DNA of 64,000 nucleotides from Phaeodactylum tricornutum CCAP 1055/1 (lineage: Eukaryota > Bacillariophyta > Bacillariophyceae > Surirellales > Neidiaceae). The DNA is taken from contig NC_011679.1 of assembly GCF_000150955.2 (NCBI RefSeq), positions 372,001-436,000 of the forward strand, given 5' to 3'. The notes under the pieces were generated by a model that did not search any database, was not told the DNA's origin, and saw nothing but the letters and a program-made list of their open reading frames with translations. This document shows positions 10,909 to 21,530 of this stretch, piece after piece; positions within the stretch are counted from its first letter, which is position 1, and each line of letters starts with the position of its first letter. The translations under genes were made by a program, and so were the position numbers.

Positions 10909-12399
10909 CGTGATGCTCGCAGGAACGAGAATGAAGTTGTGGGCCCAATTGTCAATCAAACCACAATGACTGCCGATTCAAAATGACCACATGCTGGGAT
11001 ATTGGTGATATTCGAAAACGCATTGGGTCTTGTCTTTTATATATTCTTTTTCTATTTCGTAAGATTTATTTCTTCAAGACATGGTATTTAATGGAAAGAC
11101 TTCATTTACATTGATTTCTTCCTTACCTTAAAAATTCTTCGCAGATATTTGCGATCAACCGCGATTGACTCAAGCCATGTCAACTGCGTCTCTTTCTTTC
11201 TCGGGTAGAAGGAAACCATACTTTGAGGGAAACCAAATCCTTCCTCTCTAGAGGATCTGTACAAAGACATCATTGCAACGACTAGCGACAGCAAATAAGA
11301 AAATAGGAGATGTTATTGTAATCGATGGGGACAATACATTAAGGTCCGCTTGACGGACAAGAACCGACAATGATTTGATACCCTTAGTGACTGTGCAGGT
11401 AATGTGAGAGGCAAGCCAATGCAATAACAACAACAAAATCTGGCCCCCGTTTGCTTGTCCCTGAAGTTTCTCTACGGAAACTCAAAGACATCCAATGGCG
11501 CTGAAGTGTCCCGCGCTCGACAATGGACAGCAAGCGTCTAAGCAAAACATCCAGTAATCTCTTCCTCACACTCCTGGATAGCGCCATGGAAGGGTCAAGC
11601 AATTCAACAAAATTCAGCAGAGACCAAAGGAATGCGCTGATTTGTTTGATGTATATTGCTCACACCGATATACAGAATAATGTGCCGACGGACAGCGCGG
11701 CGCACCTGTACGTGGTTTGATTCAGGATCACATTGTCGGAGGTGTTGAATTGACAACGTGCCATACATTCTTTGAAAAGTGAGAATTACAACAGGTTCTG
11801 TTTGCTGCTGTATTGACCAGCCTCTAAGGTTTAGAGATAACTCGCCCGGGTATAGACATTGAACTTGTTGGAAAGTTGCCCCCACAAATCCACCAAGTTT
11901 GATGCCAATTCATGAGAAATATCGTCAACAATATCTCGGACAAGTCTACTGAATGTGAGTTAGATCTTAATTGGTTTTGGTATATAACTGTAAAGGCAAT
12001 TCGTGCTCAAAAAATATTACTTACAGTTACATTTCACTAGCTGTGAAAAATCTCAGTTTTGACCGGAATAGGGGAATTGCAGCCTGGACGAGGCCCGAAT
12101 AGGGAATTTGCTCACTGTCAATTCACAGTCACTGCCTATTTCGAGAAAGCAAGCCGCGATGCCTCCGTCTGTCCATCTCCGACAATCATGCCAGTATACG
12201 CACCACCTATCATTCCAGATCGAGATTGCGGACGGACAGACACTCACAGTCAAATCGATTTGTGATTTGTTTGCTCATGCGCAGTCAACCGCCTCATGTG
12301 CCGCGACGAACAGTAAGCCAAGTTTTTATGTGGGTAATTCAAAACAGGACACAAATTTGCAACTTCCATGCTCTCGTAGTTAAGAAAGAGCAAGTGACG
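10909..12399. promoter_or_regulatory. Intergenic region with three TCACWGTCA sites before UTP18
   Basis: This 1.49 kb stretch lies between two divergent genes. The half next to UTP18 has a tight cluster of the 9-mer: TCACTGTCA at 12112-12120, TCACAGTCA at 12123-12131 and TCACAGTCA at 12244-12252, the last 148 bp before the UTP18 ATG. The rest contains only short ORFs without family features, such as a 65-codon ORF at 11523-11720, and no RNA gene was recognised. Confidence 0.5.
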
Positions 12400-14170
12400 A
12401 TGAAGACAGCATCCTTGAATACAAAGAGAAGCAGCTCATTCAAGGAGCGTCCCGATGGCGGTGCTCCAAAACGTAATCGTCAAAGCAAGAGAGCCATCCG
12501 GGAGGATGTACAGGCTGCCGAAGATTTGGAGGAGGAGCGTCGGTTGACGTCGCTATTGTTCGGTACTGGAGAAAGCGATGCATTCATTCCCCCAGCGCGA
12601 AGGCTACAGGGAGAAAAGCAAAAAGATGACACTATCATCGATGGAGAAGAGGACACGTTGGAATTTGAAATTGACAGAACTGGAAACGACGAAGCTGCTG
12701 GTGAAGCAGGATACCACGATTTCATGATTGAAGAAAAGTCAGCTGGCTCGACGAATTTAATAAAAGACAAAGCAAGACCCGATGAGCCAGCGTGGGTCGA
12801 CGAAGACGATGTTGGATTGGAAGTAAATTTGCTCGCAACGAGCCGATTACGAAAGTTAAGGAAAAGTAAAGCAGAAGTAGCTGCTCTTGCCCTTTGCGGT
12901 ACCGACCTTGAGGAGCGTTTAAGGCAGCGATATCAACGGACAACCCAAGCGACGGCTCGTACAGACTGGGCTCGTTTAAGTGATAGTTCGACTTTGATTG
13001 ACAAAGACGCCGGCAATAACGACGAGGACTCGGACTCGGACTTCAAGTCGTTATCGACTTCTCTGTTGCTCCACTCGACCTCGACTAGACGCCTCCCTCC
13101 GAACACTTTAAATCTTGTGCGTTGCCCTGACGCAAATCAATCCGACCCAAATCAATCAGTTCTCCAGGCGGTACATTTCCACCCTGCATCTGATGCTGAC
13201 CAACCACTCCTTTTAACTGCGGGTCTCGACAAAACGCTCCGATTTTTTCAAGTGGGAGTAGACAAAAGTGAAAAAGTGCATGGAATTCATTGTAAGTTGA
13301 TGTCGTTGCTTTGTTCGAAAATACGCACATTTACAATTTCTGTGATCTCAATTGTCCCCTTCATTAGTCCCTAAACTCCCGATTTATAGTGCTTCTTTTT
13401 TGGGATCGTCAGGTAATGTTGTCGTGAGTGGGCGACGGTCGTTTTTCTATATTTACGACACTGTCGCAGGAAAGCTGGAACTCATTCCCAAAATTTTAGG
13501 AAGGGAAGAGCGAAGCTTGGAAAAATGCTTTCCCTCTCCCGATGGTCGTACTATTGCCTTTGTTGGAAATGATGGATACATTATTTTGTTTGATGCACAC
13601 GCTAAGCAATGGATTGCTGATTTGAAGATTAGCGGTAGCGTCAGAGCAATTACGTTTACTCCTGATGGTGAGTACATTCTAGCCAGTGGAAGTGACGGAG
13701 AGATCTATCGATGGGATCTTCGAACGCGTCGATGTGTTGAACGATTCACAAACCAAGATGGGACGATCACATCTTATCTGGCAGCTTCCTCCCGTCATCT
13801 AGCTGTGGGAGCTGAAAGTGGTGTTGTGAACATGTTTTCGGAGCACAGCATGGGATACAGAGCGGTCGGCCATGTCGTGGTGTCTGAACGCAATCCAATG
13901 AAGTCCATATTGAACCTCCACACGTCGGCTGATATGGTGCGGTTCAACGGCGATGGACAAATTCTAGCATTTTCGTCTCGCCGTGAAAAAAATAGCATGA
14001 AGTTGCTTCATGTACCGAGCGCCACTGTCTTCTCAAACTGGCCCACCTCTAAGACTCCATTAGGTTTCGTTTGGTCAATGGACTTTTCCCCAGAAAGCAA
14101 ATACCTTGCCGTGGGCAATGACAAAGGAAAGTGCCTCTTATACCGTCTCATGCACTATCAAGAACAGTAG
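12400..14170 (+). CDS. UTP18: UTP18-like WD40 protein of the small-subunit processome
   Basis: Two exons, 12400-13291 and 13368-14170, joined at CAT T|GTAAGT...ATTAG|TC to give 564 aa. The N-terminal half is charged, with the LEEERRLTSLLFG block typical of Utp18 proteins. The C-terminal half is a WD40 propeller: VHFHPASDADQPLLLTAGLD, then ITFTPDGEYILASGSDGEIY and MDFSPESKYLAVGNDKGK. Utp18 is part of the UtpB complex and links the exosome to 18S rRNA processing in the nucleolus. ATG 12400 begins a basic N-terminus; upstream in-frame ATGs lie in sequence without homologous features and overlap the regulatory motif cluster, so they were not used. The gene is convergent with eS25. Confidence 0.88.
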
Positions 14171-14473
14171 AATATTAATACTAACGAATATCGATCAGCA
14201 GCGGACACTTGAACAACGGGATTGCCGTAGTACCAGGCCGTAAGGGCGACTTCTGGAAACTTACAGCACCATCGACAACACTTGCAGGTATTCTATCGAA
14301 GACAGTGAACTTTTATATGCTGGTCGTAAGTACCAAAATGTGACCATGGACAACAGAAGCTCTGTACCACCAAACAACAGCAACACCTAGCATCCTTCAA
14401 ATAAGGAGATTCAATATACTTGTAAACAATCGCGGCAAAGACGACTGATAATAAATTTGCTGTGCGTTTTAGT

Positions 14474-15000
14474 TTACTCTTCATCTCCAACATGGCGAGT
14501 GTAAATTTGTTGCGCCCGAGAAAGGCAGACAGGGCGAATCTTACCCTCGTCCGCAAGATCCCGAAGTGCTCGCCTGGCAAGTCCTCCCGAGATCTTAAGC
14601 TTTTCCACAACCGCGGAAACAGTAATTAGCTTCATCTTAGGGACTTCCTCATGTAGGCGATCGAATTGTTCCTTACTCATGAGAACCTTATTATCGACCT
14701 TGTCGCGGCTCTTACCCTTGGACCACTTCTTCTTCTTTCCTTTGCCACCCGCCATGGCGGCGGCCATTTTCTGCTCCTTCGACTTTTGCTGGACTTTCGG
14801 AGGCTACAAATTCAACAAAAGCAGTTGTCAGAGTACAGTCATCTTAAATGAGACTCTTGACGAAGGGCAATGAAATTAGTGCGGTCCGCAAAAAGGACGT
14901 CTCGACAGACCGCACCAAGCGCGCCCCTGCCTAGATTTCATTTCTCTCGATTCCTTGGCTGCATAAATTCACTTTTATTCTATTACCGCCAACGTACCAT
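14474..15000 (-). CDS. RPS25: Small-subunit ribosomal protein eS25 (RPS25)
   Basis: Exon 1 is only the ATG codon (14998-15000), followed by a 194 bp intron (GTACGT...TTTGTAG) and exon 2 at 14474-14803, giving 110 aa. The protein starts MPPKVQQKSKEQK, then has the lysine-rich KGKKKKWSKGK and the winged-helix body with LITVSAVVEKLKISGGLARR. This matches eS25 along its length. It is a structural protein of the cytosolic 40S head and is needed for some IRES-driven initiation. An intron directly after the start codon is common for ribosomal protein genes. Without that exon a shorter protein from an internal ATG would be predicted, losing the PPK start. Confidence 0.92.
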
Positions 15001-15787
15001 ATTGAAGTACTTTTTTTGTATTCAAGATGACTACAAAGCAACGACTGCTCGAGGCTTGATTGTATAGAGAGGGGTGGATTTCGTTGACAAGCACGCACGG
15101 AGACGGTAGCATCCGTCGTACAGTGGCGTCGTCTGGTATTGACTCCGGTCTTTGTTTAGTAACTAGTAAAGCGGTAAAGGCGTTTTACTGCGAACAAAAA
15201 TTCGAAATGTTCGTAAAGGACGATTTTACTTCAAAATTGTTTTTAAATTCTATGTTCCATCAATTTGTTCGCTTCGTTTGTCTCTCAGTCAGCAAAAATC
15301 GATATGTCTGGCATCTGTTTCACCGCGTGACCATTCAAAGACTGTCTGTTAGGTGAAACGCAATTTCGGTACATTTGCCTTCGCATATAGAGGATGACTA
15401 TCGAAAATATAGCCCTTCGTACGAGAGACTCCAGAGAGCGTGAGTCGTCGTTTGACTGTGAATGTACGCAAACACTCTGCTGGGAAAAGCGGCGATTAGC
15501 ACAATTATTCAGTCTTGCAAGTAGCATGAAAATGCTGACTGTGAGCTGCTTCACCACAACACTTGGCCATATAGCAGGCATTTCACAGGAAAGTAAACAC
15601 CTAAATGATACTCTAGAATATGATGTTTTGAAAGGTCAGTACTTTGAATCCTCTGCTCAACAAACCTGACTGGAGCAGAAACCGACTAGGTAATAATGGA
15701 GAAAGACTGGCAATGAAGAAGCGGTTGTGGTTATTGTACAATGCATCTATTTTTTTGGTGAAACGAGTAAATCTGCGCAAGCAAAGT
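15001..15787. promoter_or_regulatory. Intergenic region upstream of RPS25 with two TCACWGTCA sites
   Basis: This 787 bp stretch runs from the RPS25 start to the 3' end of the second HA gene. It contains TGACTGTGA at 15453-15461 and again at 15536-15544. Short ORFs on both strands have no family features. No RNA gene was recognised. Confidence 0.45.
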
Positions 15788-16783
15788 CTAGCAAACACGA
15801 GATTTCTTGTATGTTCGTAACTCCCACTCAAAACCCAGACTTTCAAGCTCCCGAACACGGTCTGAAGTCATATTGGAAGACTTCCCCTCCACATGCAGTT
15901 TGTATTGCCTACGTTGGCATTTGACCCATGTAGCGAGTTGAGGATTCTCGCTATAGTTACTTGGGACATTGCAATGCATGAAAGCTTTGCGAAAATCTTT
16001 TAGTTCACCGAGGCGCTCACCCCACGCGGCACCCTGTGAGTCCCAGACAAACCCAATGTTTGATAGGGCAACAACACGTTCTTCAGTCATTGTCGAAGGC
16101 TTCCCCTCCTTCATGAGCTTGTACTGATATCTTTGTCGTTTGACCCAACGAGCTAGCGGAAGGTTCTCTGAGTACGTGTGGGGCACAAGACAGTGACCCA
16201 TCAAATCACGGTAGTCACAAAGCTCGTCAAATTTCTCAACCCACTGTCCCGCTTGATATGGACGAAAACGCTTCGAGCTTGTTGGAGCTGCGTCCTCACC
16301 CGTCATCTCAAGGCTTCGCTTACTTGACGCGGAAACAAAAGGAGGACCGTTTTTCGGCTGTGTTTTAAAGTGGTAAGAAGTATTCCGCTCTGGAGTGACT
16401 ATGCTGCTGAATTTTGTTGAGTTTTGACCTGGATGAAGCTGGCGTTGATGCTCTTGTACTGTTTGAGAGGGAACTCCCGTAGGAAGCGGTGACGGCTCCA
16501 GGAGCGAGGGATTGATATCGTCGAATAAGAAGTCGTCGGAAAGATCCAGGAGTTCTTTCAACGATAAATCCTTGTATTCATCGACGGGGTGAAAGGCCGC
16601 AGCCGCCGACTGTTGGTGTTGACCGTGATACGTGGAAACGTGTTGGCTTGATGCAATCGAGTCCAAGTCGTAGAGTGCCATCGAAAACAACGAGTTGTTG
16701 TTTTGTATGTTGAATTTCAACTTCTGTTCGTTGTATCCATTGCTCCTCATGTCAGGCTGGTAGGTATTAAACATCTGATTCAT
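15788..16783 (-). CDS. Helicase-associated (HA) domain protein, copy 2
   Basis: A single exon of 331 aa from ATG 16783. The N-terminal half is polar and low in complexity with a short acidic block (SDDFLFDD). Two HA domains follow, roughly residues 180-250 and 250-320, with LARWVKRQRYQYKL and LATWVKCQRRQYKL helices and the closing IGFVWDS and LGFEWELR motifs. The second domain is very like that of the gene at 9859-10908, so the two are paralogues separated by UTP18 and RPS25. Probable nucleic-acid-binding protein; biological role unknown. The basic C-terminal end RTYKKSRVC is unusual compared with the paralogue. Confidence 0.85.
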   Translation of the reverse strand: MNQMFNTYQPDMRSNGYNEQKLKFNIQNNNSLFSMALYDLDSIASSQHVSTYHGQHQQSAAAAFHPVDEYKDLSLKELLDLSDDFLFDDINPSLLEPSPLPTGVPSQTVQEHQRQLHPGQNSTKFSSIVTPERNTSYHFKTQPKNGPPFVSASSKRSLEMTGEDAAPTSSKRFRPYQAGQWVEKFDELCDYRDLMGHCLVPHTYSENLPLARWVKRQRYQYKLMKEGKPSTMTEERVVALSNIGFVWDSQGAAWGERLGELKDFRKAFMHCNVPSNYSENPQLATWVKCQRRQYKLHVEGKSSNMTSDRVRELESLGFEWELRTYKKSRVC

Positions 16784-18096
16784 GATGGTTGGTGGTGCAC
16801 GTAAAAAACAGGCACAGATTTTTGGCTCCGAGTGGAGGTGAGAGATGTGTTCGGAGCCTGGCCCTTTGCTGAATATGAAAGGACCAAGAGGCAATCCATT
16901 TTTTTCTGTTTCGTGAACTTCAATCAATCTGGCTCTGCGTCCCCGCGAGGAAATGTGAATGGATTAATGACTTCTTTGCGGCAATCGAGATTATTGTCAA
17001 GATTGACTATATAGGAATGTTGGGTCATAGTCAAAACAATTAGGTACCGAGATATACTTGTCTGTGTTATATAAGGGTCTGATCGAAACATATACGGAGA
17101 ATATGGCATATTTTTAAGGATTAACGACACAGCGACTATGTTTCTCTTCCAAAGGCAATAGAGAAAAATCATCTGTAGGGTATGAGATCTGCTAACTCCC
17201 AGAAATTTTTTCCGACTCCTGGATATAAGCGTTTAAAGATAGAGACACTCCTAGTCGTAGAATATGCAAGGGTATATATCGAAGGCTTCGTTTCTATCAA
17301 AACTCCGATCAGATAGCGTCTGGTTTCAGACCCGCCACATGAAAAATGTGTTGACCGTCTCTCCGGAGTTGGAACATAGGTAGTGAAATCGAAGCACGTA
17401 TAAAGATGGCTCCCTCACGGCGCGATCCGCTTTTACTGTTGATAGATGTCTAGATTCGTCTCTTTCTAATTTGGAATCAAAAATTATTCTTAAATGTGTA
17501 AGAACTGATTTTCCTTTCCGTGACCTCCAGAATCGATGAGGTTATTCGCACCTCAAGTTAGCGCTTCACATATGTTCCTCTAAATGCACGATTAACTGCA
17601 AAGAAAGCCTGTGGCACGCTTTGCTGTTCGAACGGATTTTTTTCCGTCTACATGAGAAACATTCTGCTTAAGGGGTATGGTGTGCAGATAACATTAAACC
17701 GAGCTACGGACTGACTGTGACAAAAGCCAACACGAGATGCATTCGGCATCCAGCGAGATTTTCTGACTAACTGTGACAGCGATTTGCAGTTTTGCAGATC
17801 TCCAGAAAAGGACGTAATATCCCAAGAACGAAACTCGTGCTTTCTATATGTCATATTGACATATTCCATTCATTGAATCGTGGAGTAGCGCTGTTGTGCA
17901 CAAAGAGCAATTGGACAAGTTAAACTACTCTGTATGAATGGAACCAATAAAGGAGCTCATAAGTAACTCGTTGCGCTGTAAGATCCTTAATATGTACTTT
18001 CTTGATAAGAGCTGTCGGCTCTCGCTTGCGTGTATTTGTTTGGAAGCTTTTCCAGCGTGACCACAGAAGGTTCAAGAAGATAAGGCAGGCTTCTTT
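16784..18096. other. Gene-free 1.3 kb stretch with one TCACWGTCA site
   Basis: No convincing ORF on either strand. TGACTGTGA occurs at 17712-17720, with a near match (AACTGTGACAG) about 50 bp further on. This region lies upstream of the second HA gene and beyond the 3' end of the transporter. The density of stops in all frames argues against a missed coding exon. Confidence 0.4.
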
Positions 18097-19482
18097 CTAG
18101 TGGACCATCGGTTTGTCGATCGACGGGTATACTACGAGCAAAGTTCCCAAAATGACAAGAGTATTTCCGAGCCATCCAAGCGGCCCCGGTAGATCCCCAA
18201 CATGCAAAGAGTACGCTATTAGCGTTGCAGTCAACGGTTCGAGCAAAGTAGCAACAGCAATGATGATATTGTCAAAATATTGCATGGCTCGAACAAAACC
18301 CATGGTTCCCATGATGTTGCACACTAGAGCCACATGTATCAGAATCCAAAGACGTTGCCCAGAAAGATTGATCCAACCAAACGCGCCAATGTGGGGATCG
18401 GTTGACCAGCTTAAGTCTGCTCCACTCAGAATCAGATAGAATAATGTCAAGAGTGAGCCACAAGACGTCACCAAGAACATAAAGACGGTAACACTAATCT
18501 CAGATCGCACAGCTTTGGCGAATGTCAAATAGAGTACGCCGGCTGCAGCTGAAGCAAATGCCAACATATCTCCAAACAACGCTGTACTTGCTTTCTTCTC
18601 ATCATTGAGGTCGGAAGCTTCATCACCCGAGCATAAGATGCACCCGCCAAATGCTACGACGACTCCCAGTCCTTCAAGGGCCAAGACCTTTTGACCAACC
18701 AGGAACTTTCCCAGAATCAAAAGGAGGGCCTGTGAATTGGCTCCAATTACAGCGTTCCCAATCGAAGTATATTCCAATGCTGTATACAGTAGTAGAGTCA
18801 TGAAGAAAAAACAAATTATTGCGCCCATCAAAGTAAACAGCTGCAGCGTGCTCAATTTCGGAAAGCCTTCCTTTAGCAAAGTTCGGCTAGCAAAAAACGA
18901 CAATACAAGTGCCGTGGCTGTCATACGCCATTGCAATTTAAGCGCCGGATTCACCCCATCCAATAGGGCCAGCGCCGTGCCGTTACTTGAAACAGCTAAT
19001 ACAGCGGTAAAAAGCGAAGCATAGCGACCAGCTACGCTCGCGTCTGGAGGCGCACCGTCTTGTTGCTGAACTCCGGTAGCTTCTTCTGCAAGATCTTGAA
19101 TATCCTCTGGAAGTACTGACATGGAACGTGTCATCGACATGTCTAGAAAGAACGTTTTTCCGCGGTCGGCATCTTCGAGTTCTTCTCGAAAGGTTCCCTT
19201 CAAAACTTGTGCCTCAGCCTGAACGCCTTCCGCAATTGAGAGTAGCTCTCCCGAAATGGAATCGAAAAGTTGACCCATAGACGACTTGTGACGATGATGT
19301 CTCCCCCGCTTGCGTTGGCCGGTCGGAAAGACAAACAGCGATTGAGCCTTACGATGTCCCGGGCGAGAAGAGCTTTCGTATTCAGCTTCATCGCCGAGTG
19401 CCTCCAGTAAATCTTCTTGCGGTAGATGCGCCAGCAACGCATCCAGTTCACTCGCGTCTAAATTTCCTTCATTTTTATTCAT
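18097..19482 (-). CDS. EamA-type drug/metabolite transporter family protein
   Basis: A single exon of 461 aa. About 150 residues of acidic and basic soluble N-terminus come first, containing EELEDADRGKTFFLDMSM. Then come about ten hydrophobic helices in the two-repeat EamA (DMT superfamily) layout. The first repeat ends with YTSIGNAVIGANSQALLLIL and LALEGLGVVVAFGGCILCSG; the second ends with NIIIAVATLLEPLTATLIAY and GNTLVILGTLLVVYPS. The substrate cannot be told; relatives move nucleotide sugars, amino acids or other small metabolites. No plastid or mitochondrial address is visible, so the membrane is unknown. The long soluble N-terminal extension is larger than usual for the family. Confidence 0.85.
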   Translation of the reverse strand: MNKNEGNLDASELDALLAHLPQEDLLEALGDEAEYESSSRPGHRKAQSLFVFPTGQRKRGRHHRHKSSMGQLFDSISGELLSIAEGVQAEAQVLKGTFREELEDADRGKTFFLDMSMTRSMSVLPEDIQDLAEEATGVQQQDGAPPDASVAGRYASLFTAVLAVSSNGTALALLDGVNPALKLQWRMTATALVLSFFASRTLLKEGFPKLSTLQLFTLMGAIICFFFMTLLLYTALEYTSIGNAVIGANSQALLLILGKFLVGQKVLALEGLGVVVAFGGCILCSGDEASDLNDEKKASTALFGDMLAFASAAAGVLYLTFAKAVRSEISVTVFMFLVTSCGSLLTLFYLILSGADLSWSTDPHIGAFGWINLSGQRLWILIHVALVCNIMGTMGFVRAMQYFDNIIIAVATLLEPLTATLIAYSLHVGDLPGPLGWLGNTLVILGTLLVVYPSIDKPMVH

Positions 19483-19903
19483 GGTCCGTTATTGTTGGCG
19501 ATTGGTCTTCGTGACACAAGCGCAATTGATCCGAAAAGGTTTGGATTCATTCTTGTTTTGGTTCACTTTATGGTAAATGCCTCTTTACCAATATGATAAA
19601 GGTCCTGCGCCCGGTCACCTGCGGATTTCCCAAAATAATTGGGCTAGGAACAGTGACAGCATACGGAATTTTGAGGAAGGGTTTTGGCAATGTTTCAAAA
19701 TCCGAGAGGCCTGTAAGTATTTTTTTGCCAGCCGACAGTGAGTAAGTTCTCCTTTTTGATTGGCCGATGAATTTTGGAACAAAATTTCGATTAGGCCTAC
19801 AACAAAAGCAGAAATCGCGTCCAGAAGGCCAAGACCACCACCTGCCAAAGACACAGCCGAAGTTTCTTGTTCTGCCAAAGAACAATGTGTTGATCAAACT
19901 CCT
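19483..19903. other. Left flank of the foldback element, possible small interrupted gene
   Basis: This 421 bp stretch holds a 40-codon plus-strand ORF from ATG 19594, ending at a good donor (CCT|GTAAGT at 19711). A second open frame runs from about 19790 up to the element's edge at 19903. Exact splicing is unresolved: the obvious acceptor (CGATTAG) leaves the two in different frames. It could be a small gene split by the insertion, or chance. No known family was recognised. Confidence 0.3.
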
Positions 19904-20280
19904 GGGGCGTGCCTCAACGACACAAGCATAAATAGCCCGAAATGGGTTGTTTTTAACGCTTTTAAACTTTAAAAAGCGGTAATTTCCGGTAGGCGTTAAA
20001 ATTACGAAGTGAGCTATTTTCGGACTCAAATCCACTTAAGGATTAGAACTCAGTCCCGGATTTCGTGAAGGATTCTGAATCCTTCACTAAATTAGTGAAG
20101 GTTTCTAAATCCTTCACTAAATTAGTGAAGGTTTCCAAATCCTTCACTAAATTAGTGAAGGTTTCTGAATCCTTCACTAAATTAGTGAAGGATTTTAGTG
20201 AAGGATTTACACTTAGATTTTGAAACGACCGTGACTTGGGAGACGAAAAAGTACTCACAGTCAGTAGTCCCTGTCTTTCC
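19904..20280 (+). repeat. Left terminal inverted repeat with 30 bp subterminal units
   Basis: The outer 175 bp is unique sequence; the inner part, about 20065-20215, holds four 30 bp units with the 21 nt near-palindrome. A TCACAGTCA 9-mer lies at 20255-20263. It matches the right arm as a reverse complement except for one base near the tip and the number of short GTGAAGGATTTA repeats. Confidence 0.85.
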
Positions 20281-20765
20281 ATTTCTTTTCGCACTGGACG
20301 CACAAGTCCATGAGGGGGACCAGCTCCATTGGACAGGCCACAATCTGATGAAAGATACGCTGACAGCCTGCGGTGTGATAGTACAGATGCATAGCATCAA
20401 TATCGAGACTGGTAGTTGTCGATCCCTGGGTGACACCGCGAGTGAGGAGCGACTCGAGTCGCGCACGCTACAACGGTGGTGGATCGTCCCCGTCGACGTC
20501 CACTTTATCCCGACGATATCGTCATCGGCCTCTACCCTCGCAGCTTTCTCCTAAACGTGCTGGGAGATCTGTAATGATTGAAGCTACGACGAACGCTGGT
20601 AGTGGCCGCTGCCGCCATAGGAACGTACACGTCCGTTCCCCGAATGTGTATCGTTGATCCTTTACAGGAAGCATTTTCTTTGCGTTGCTGCTGTCTCAGT
20701 GTGGTAGCTAGGAGTGAAAGCTCCTGTTACCGTCGATATGGAAGCATCGGCCTTGTGCTTGGGAC

Positions 20766-21077
20766 CTCGCCCTCTTGTTTTGCCGCGACCTCGTCCTGCA
20801 GATCCTCGTCCGCGTCCCGTCGCCGAGGCTGAACTCGCAGCGCTCGAACGACCCTACATTATTCCCGACGTCGCGGCAATACTCAAATGCTCACACAAAC
20901 TGTGCCTTTGCATATGAAGTTCTCGCCCTCCTGTTTTGCCACGACCCCTTCCTGCAGATCCTCCTCCGCCTCCCTTCGCCAAGGCTGAACTCGCAGTGCT
21001 TGAGCGACCCGAAATTTTTTCCCGACGTCGCGGCGAGACTCCAACACTCACACGGCCTGTGCCTTTGCGTATATTGT
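20766..21077. repeat. Two tandem copies of a 156 bp unit inside the foldback element
   Basis: The second copy begins at 20922, 156 bp after the first, and the copies share most positions (both contain CTCGCCCTC, CTGCAGATCCTC, GAACTCGCAG and CCCGACGTCGCGGC). On the minus strand one frame of each copy is rich in Gly and Arg, for example GRGRGKTRGRGPK and GRGRGKTGGR, resembling AT-hook motifs. No long intact protein follows, so this could be captured host sequence or decayed coding DNA. Confidence 0.7.
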
Positions 21078-21137
21078 TCAAGTAAAACTGTAATAGACGC
21101 CTTTTGGAGATTTGTAGAGTGCCTGCTAACAGTAAAG

Positions 21138-21530
21138 GATAGACAGGGACTACTGGCTATTTTTTCGTCTCCCAAGTCACGGTCGTTTCAGAATCTACTT
21201 GTAAATCCTTCACTAAATCCTTCATTAAATCCTTCACTAAATCCTTCACTAATTTAGTGAAGGATTCAGAAACCTTCACTAATTTAGTGAAGGATTTGGA
21301 AACCTTCACTAATTTAGTGAAGGATTTAGAAACCTTCACTAATTTAGTGAAGGATTCAGAATCCTTCACGAAATCCGGGACTGAGTTCTAATCCTTAAGT
21401 GGATTTGAGTCCGAAAATAGCTCACTTCGTAATTTTAACGCCTACCGGAAATTACCGCTTTTTAAAGTTTAAAAGCGTTAAAAACAACCCATTTCGGGCT
21501 ATTTATGCTTGTGGCGTTGAGGCACGCCCC
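21138..21530 (-). repeat. Right terminal inverted repeat with 30 bp subterminal units
   Basis: Reverse complement of the left arm. It holds four 30 bp units (about 21240-21365) and a longer run of the 12 bp GTGAAGGATTTA repeat than the left arm. This copy-number difference is the main divergence between the arms. Confidence 0.85.

Larger units (their letters stand above)
19904..21530. mobile_element. Foldback-like DNA element with long terminal inverted repeats
   Basis: About 1.63 kb bounded by GGGGCGTGCCTCAACG on the left and its complement on the right. The inverted repeats reach inward about 375-390 bp (19904-20280 and 21138-21530). They are almost identical, with one mismatch in the outer 130 bp or so, which suggests a young insertion. 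The inner halves of both arms are tandem arrays of a 30 bp unit, each holding the near-palindrome CCTTCACTAAATTAGTGAAGG. The middle (20281-21137) has no transposase-like ORF, so it is non-autonomous or carries captured DNA. Target duplication is unclear; CCTG on both sides is possible. The superfamily could not be assigned. Confidence 0.85.

Noticed and set aside
11523-11720. 65-codon ORF as a gene
   Set aside because: It begins with ATG but has no family features, lies in a 1.5 kb gap of mixed frames, and has no neighbouring exon signals.
19568-20035. 155-codon minus-strand ORF beside the foldback element
   Set aside because: It runs across the end of the element into its inverted repeat and has no conserved features.
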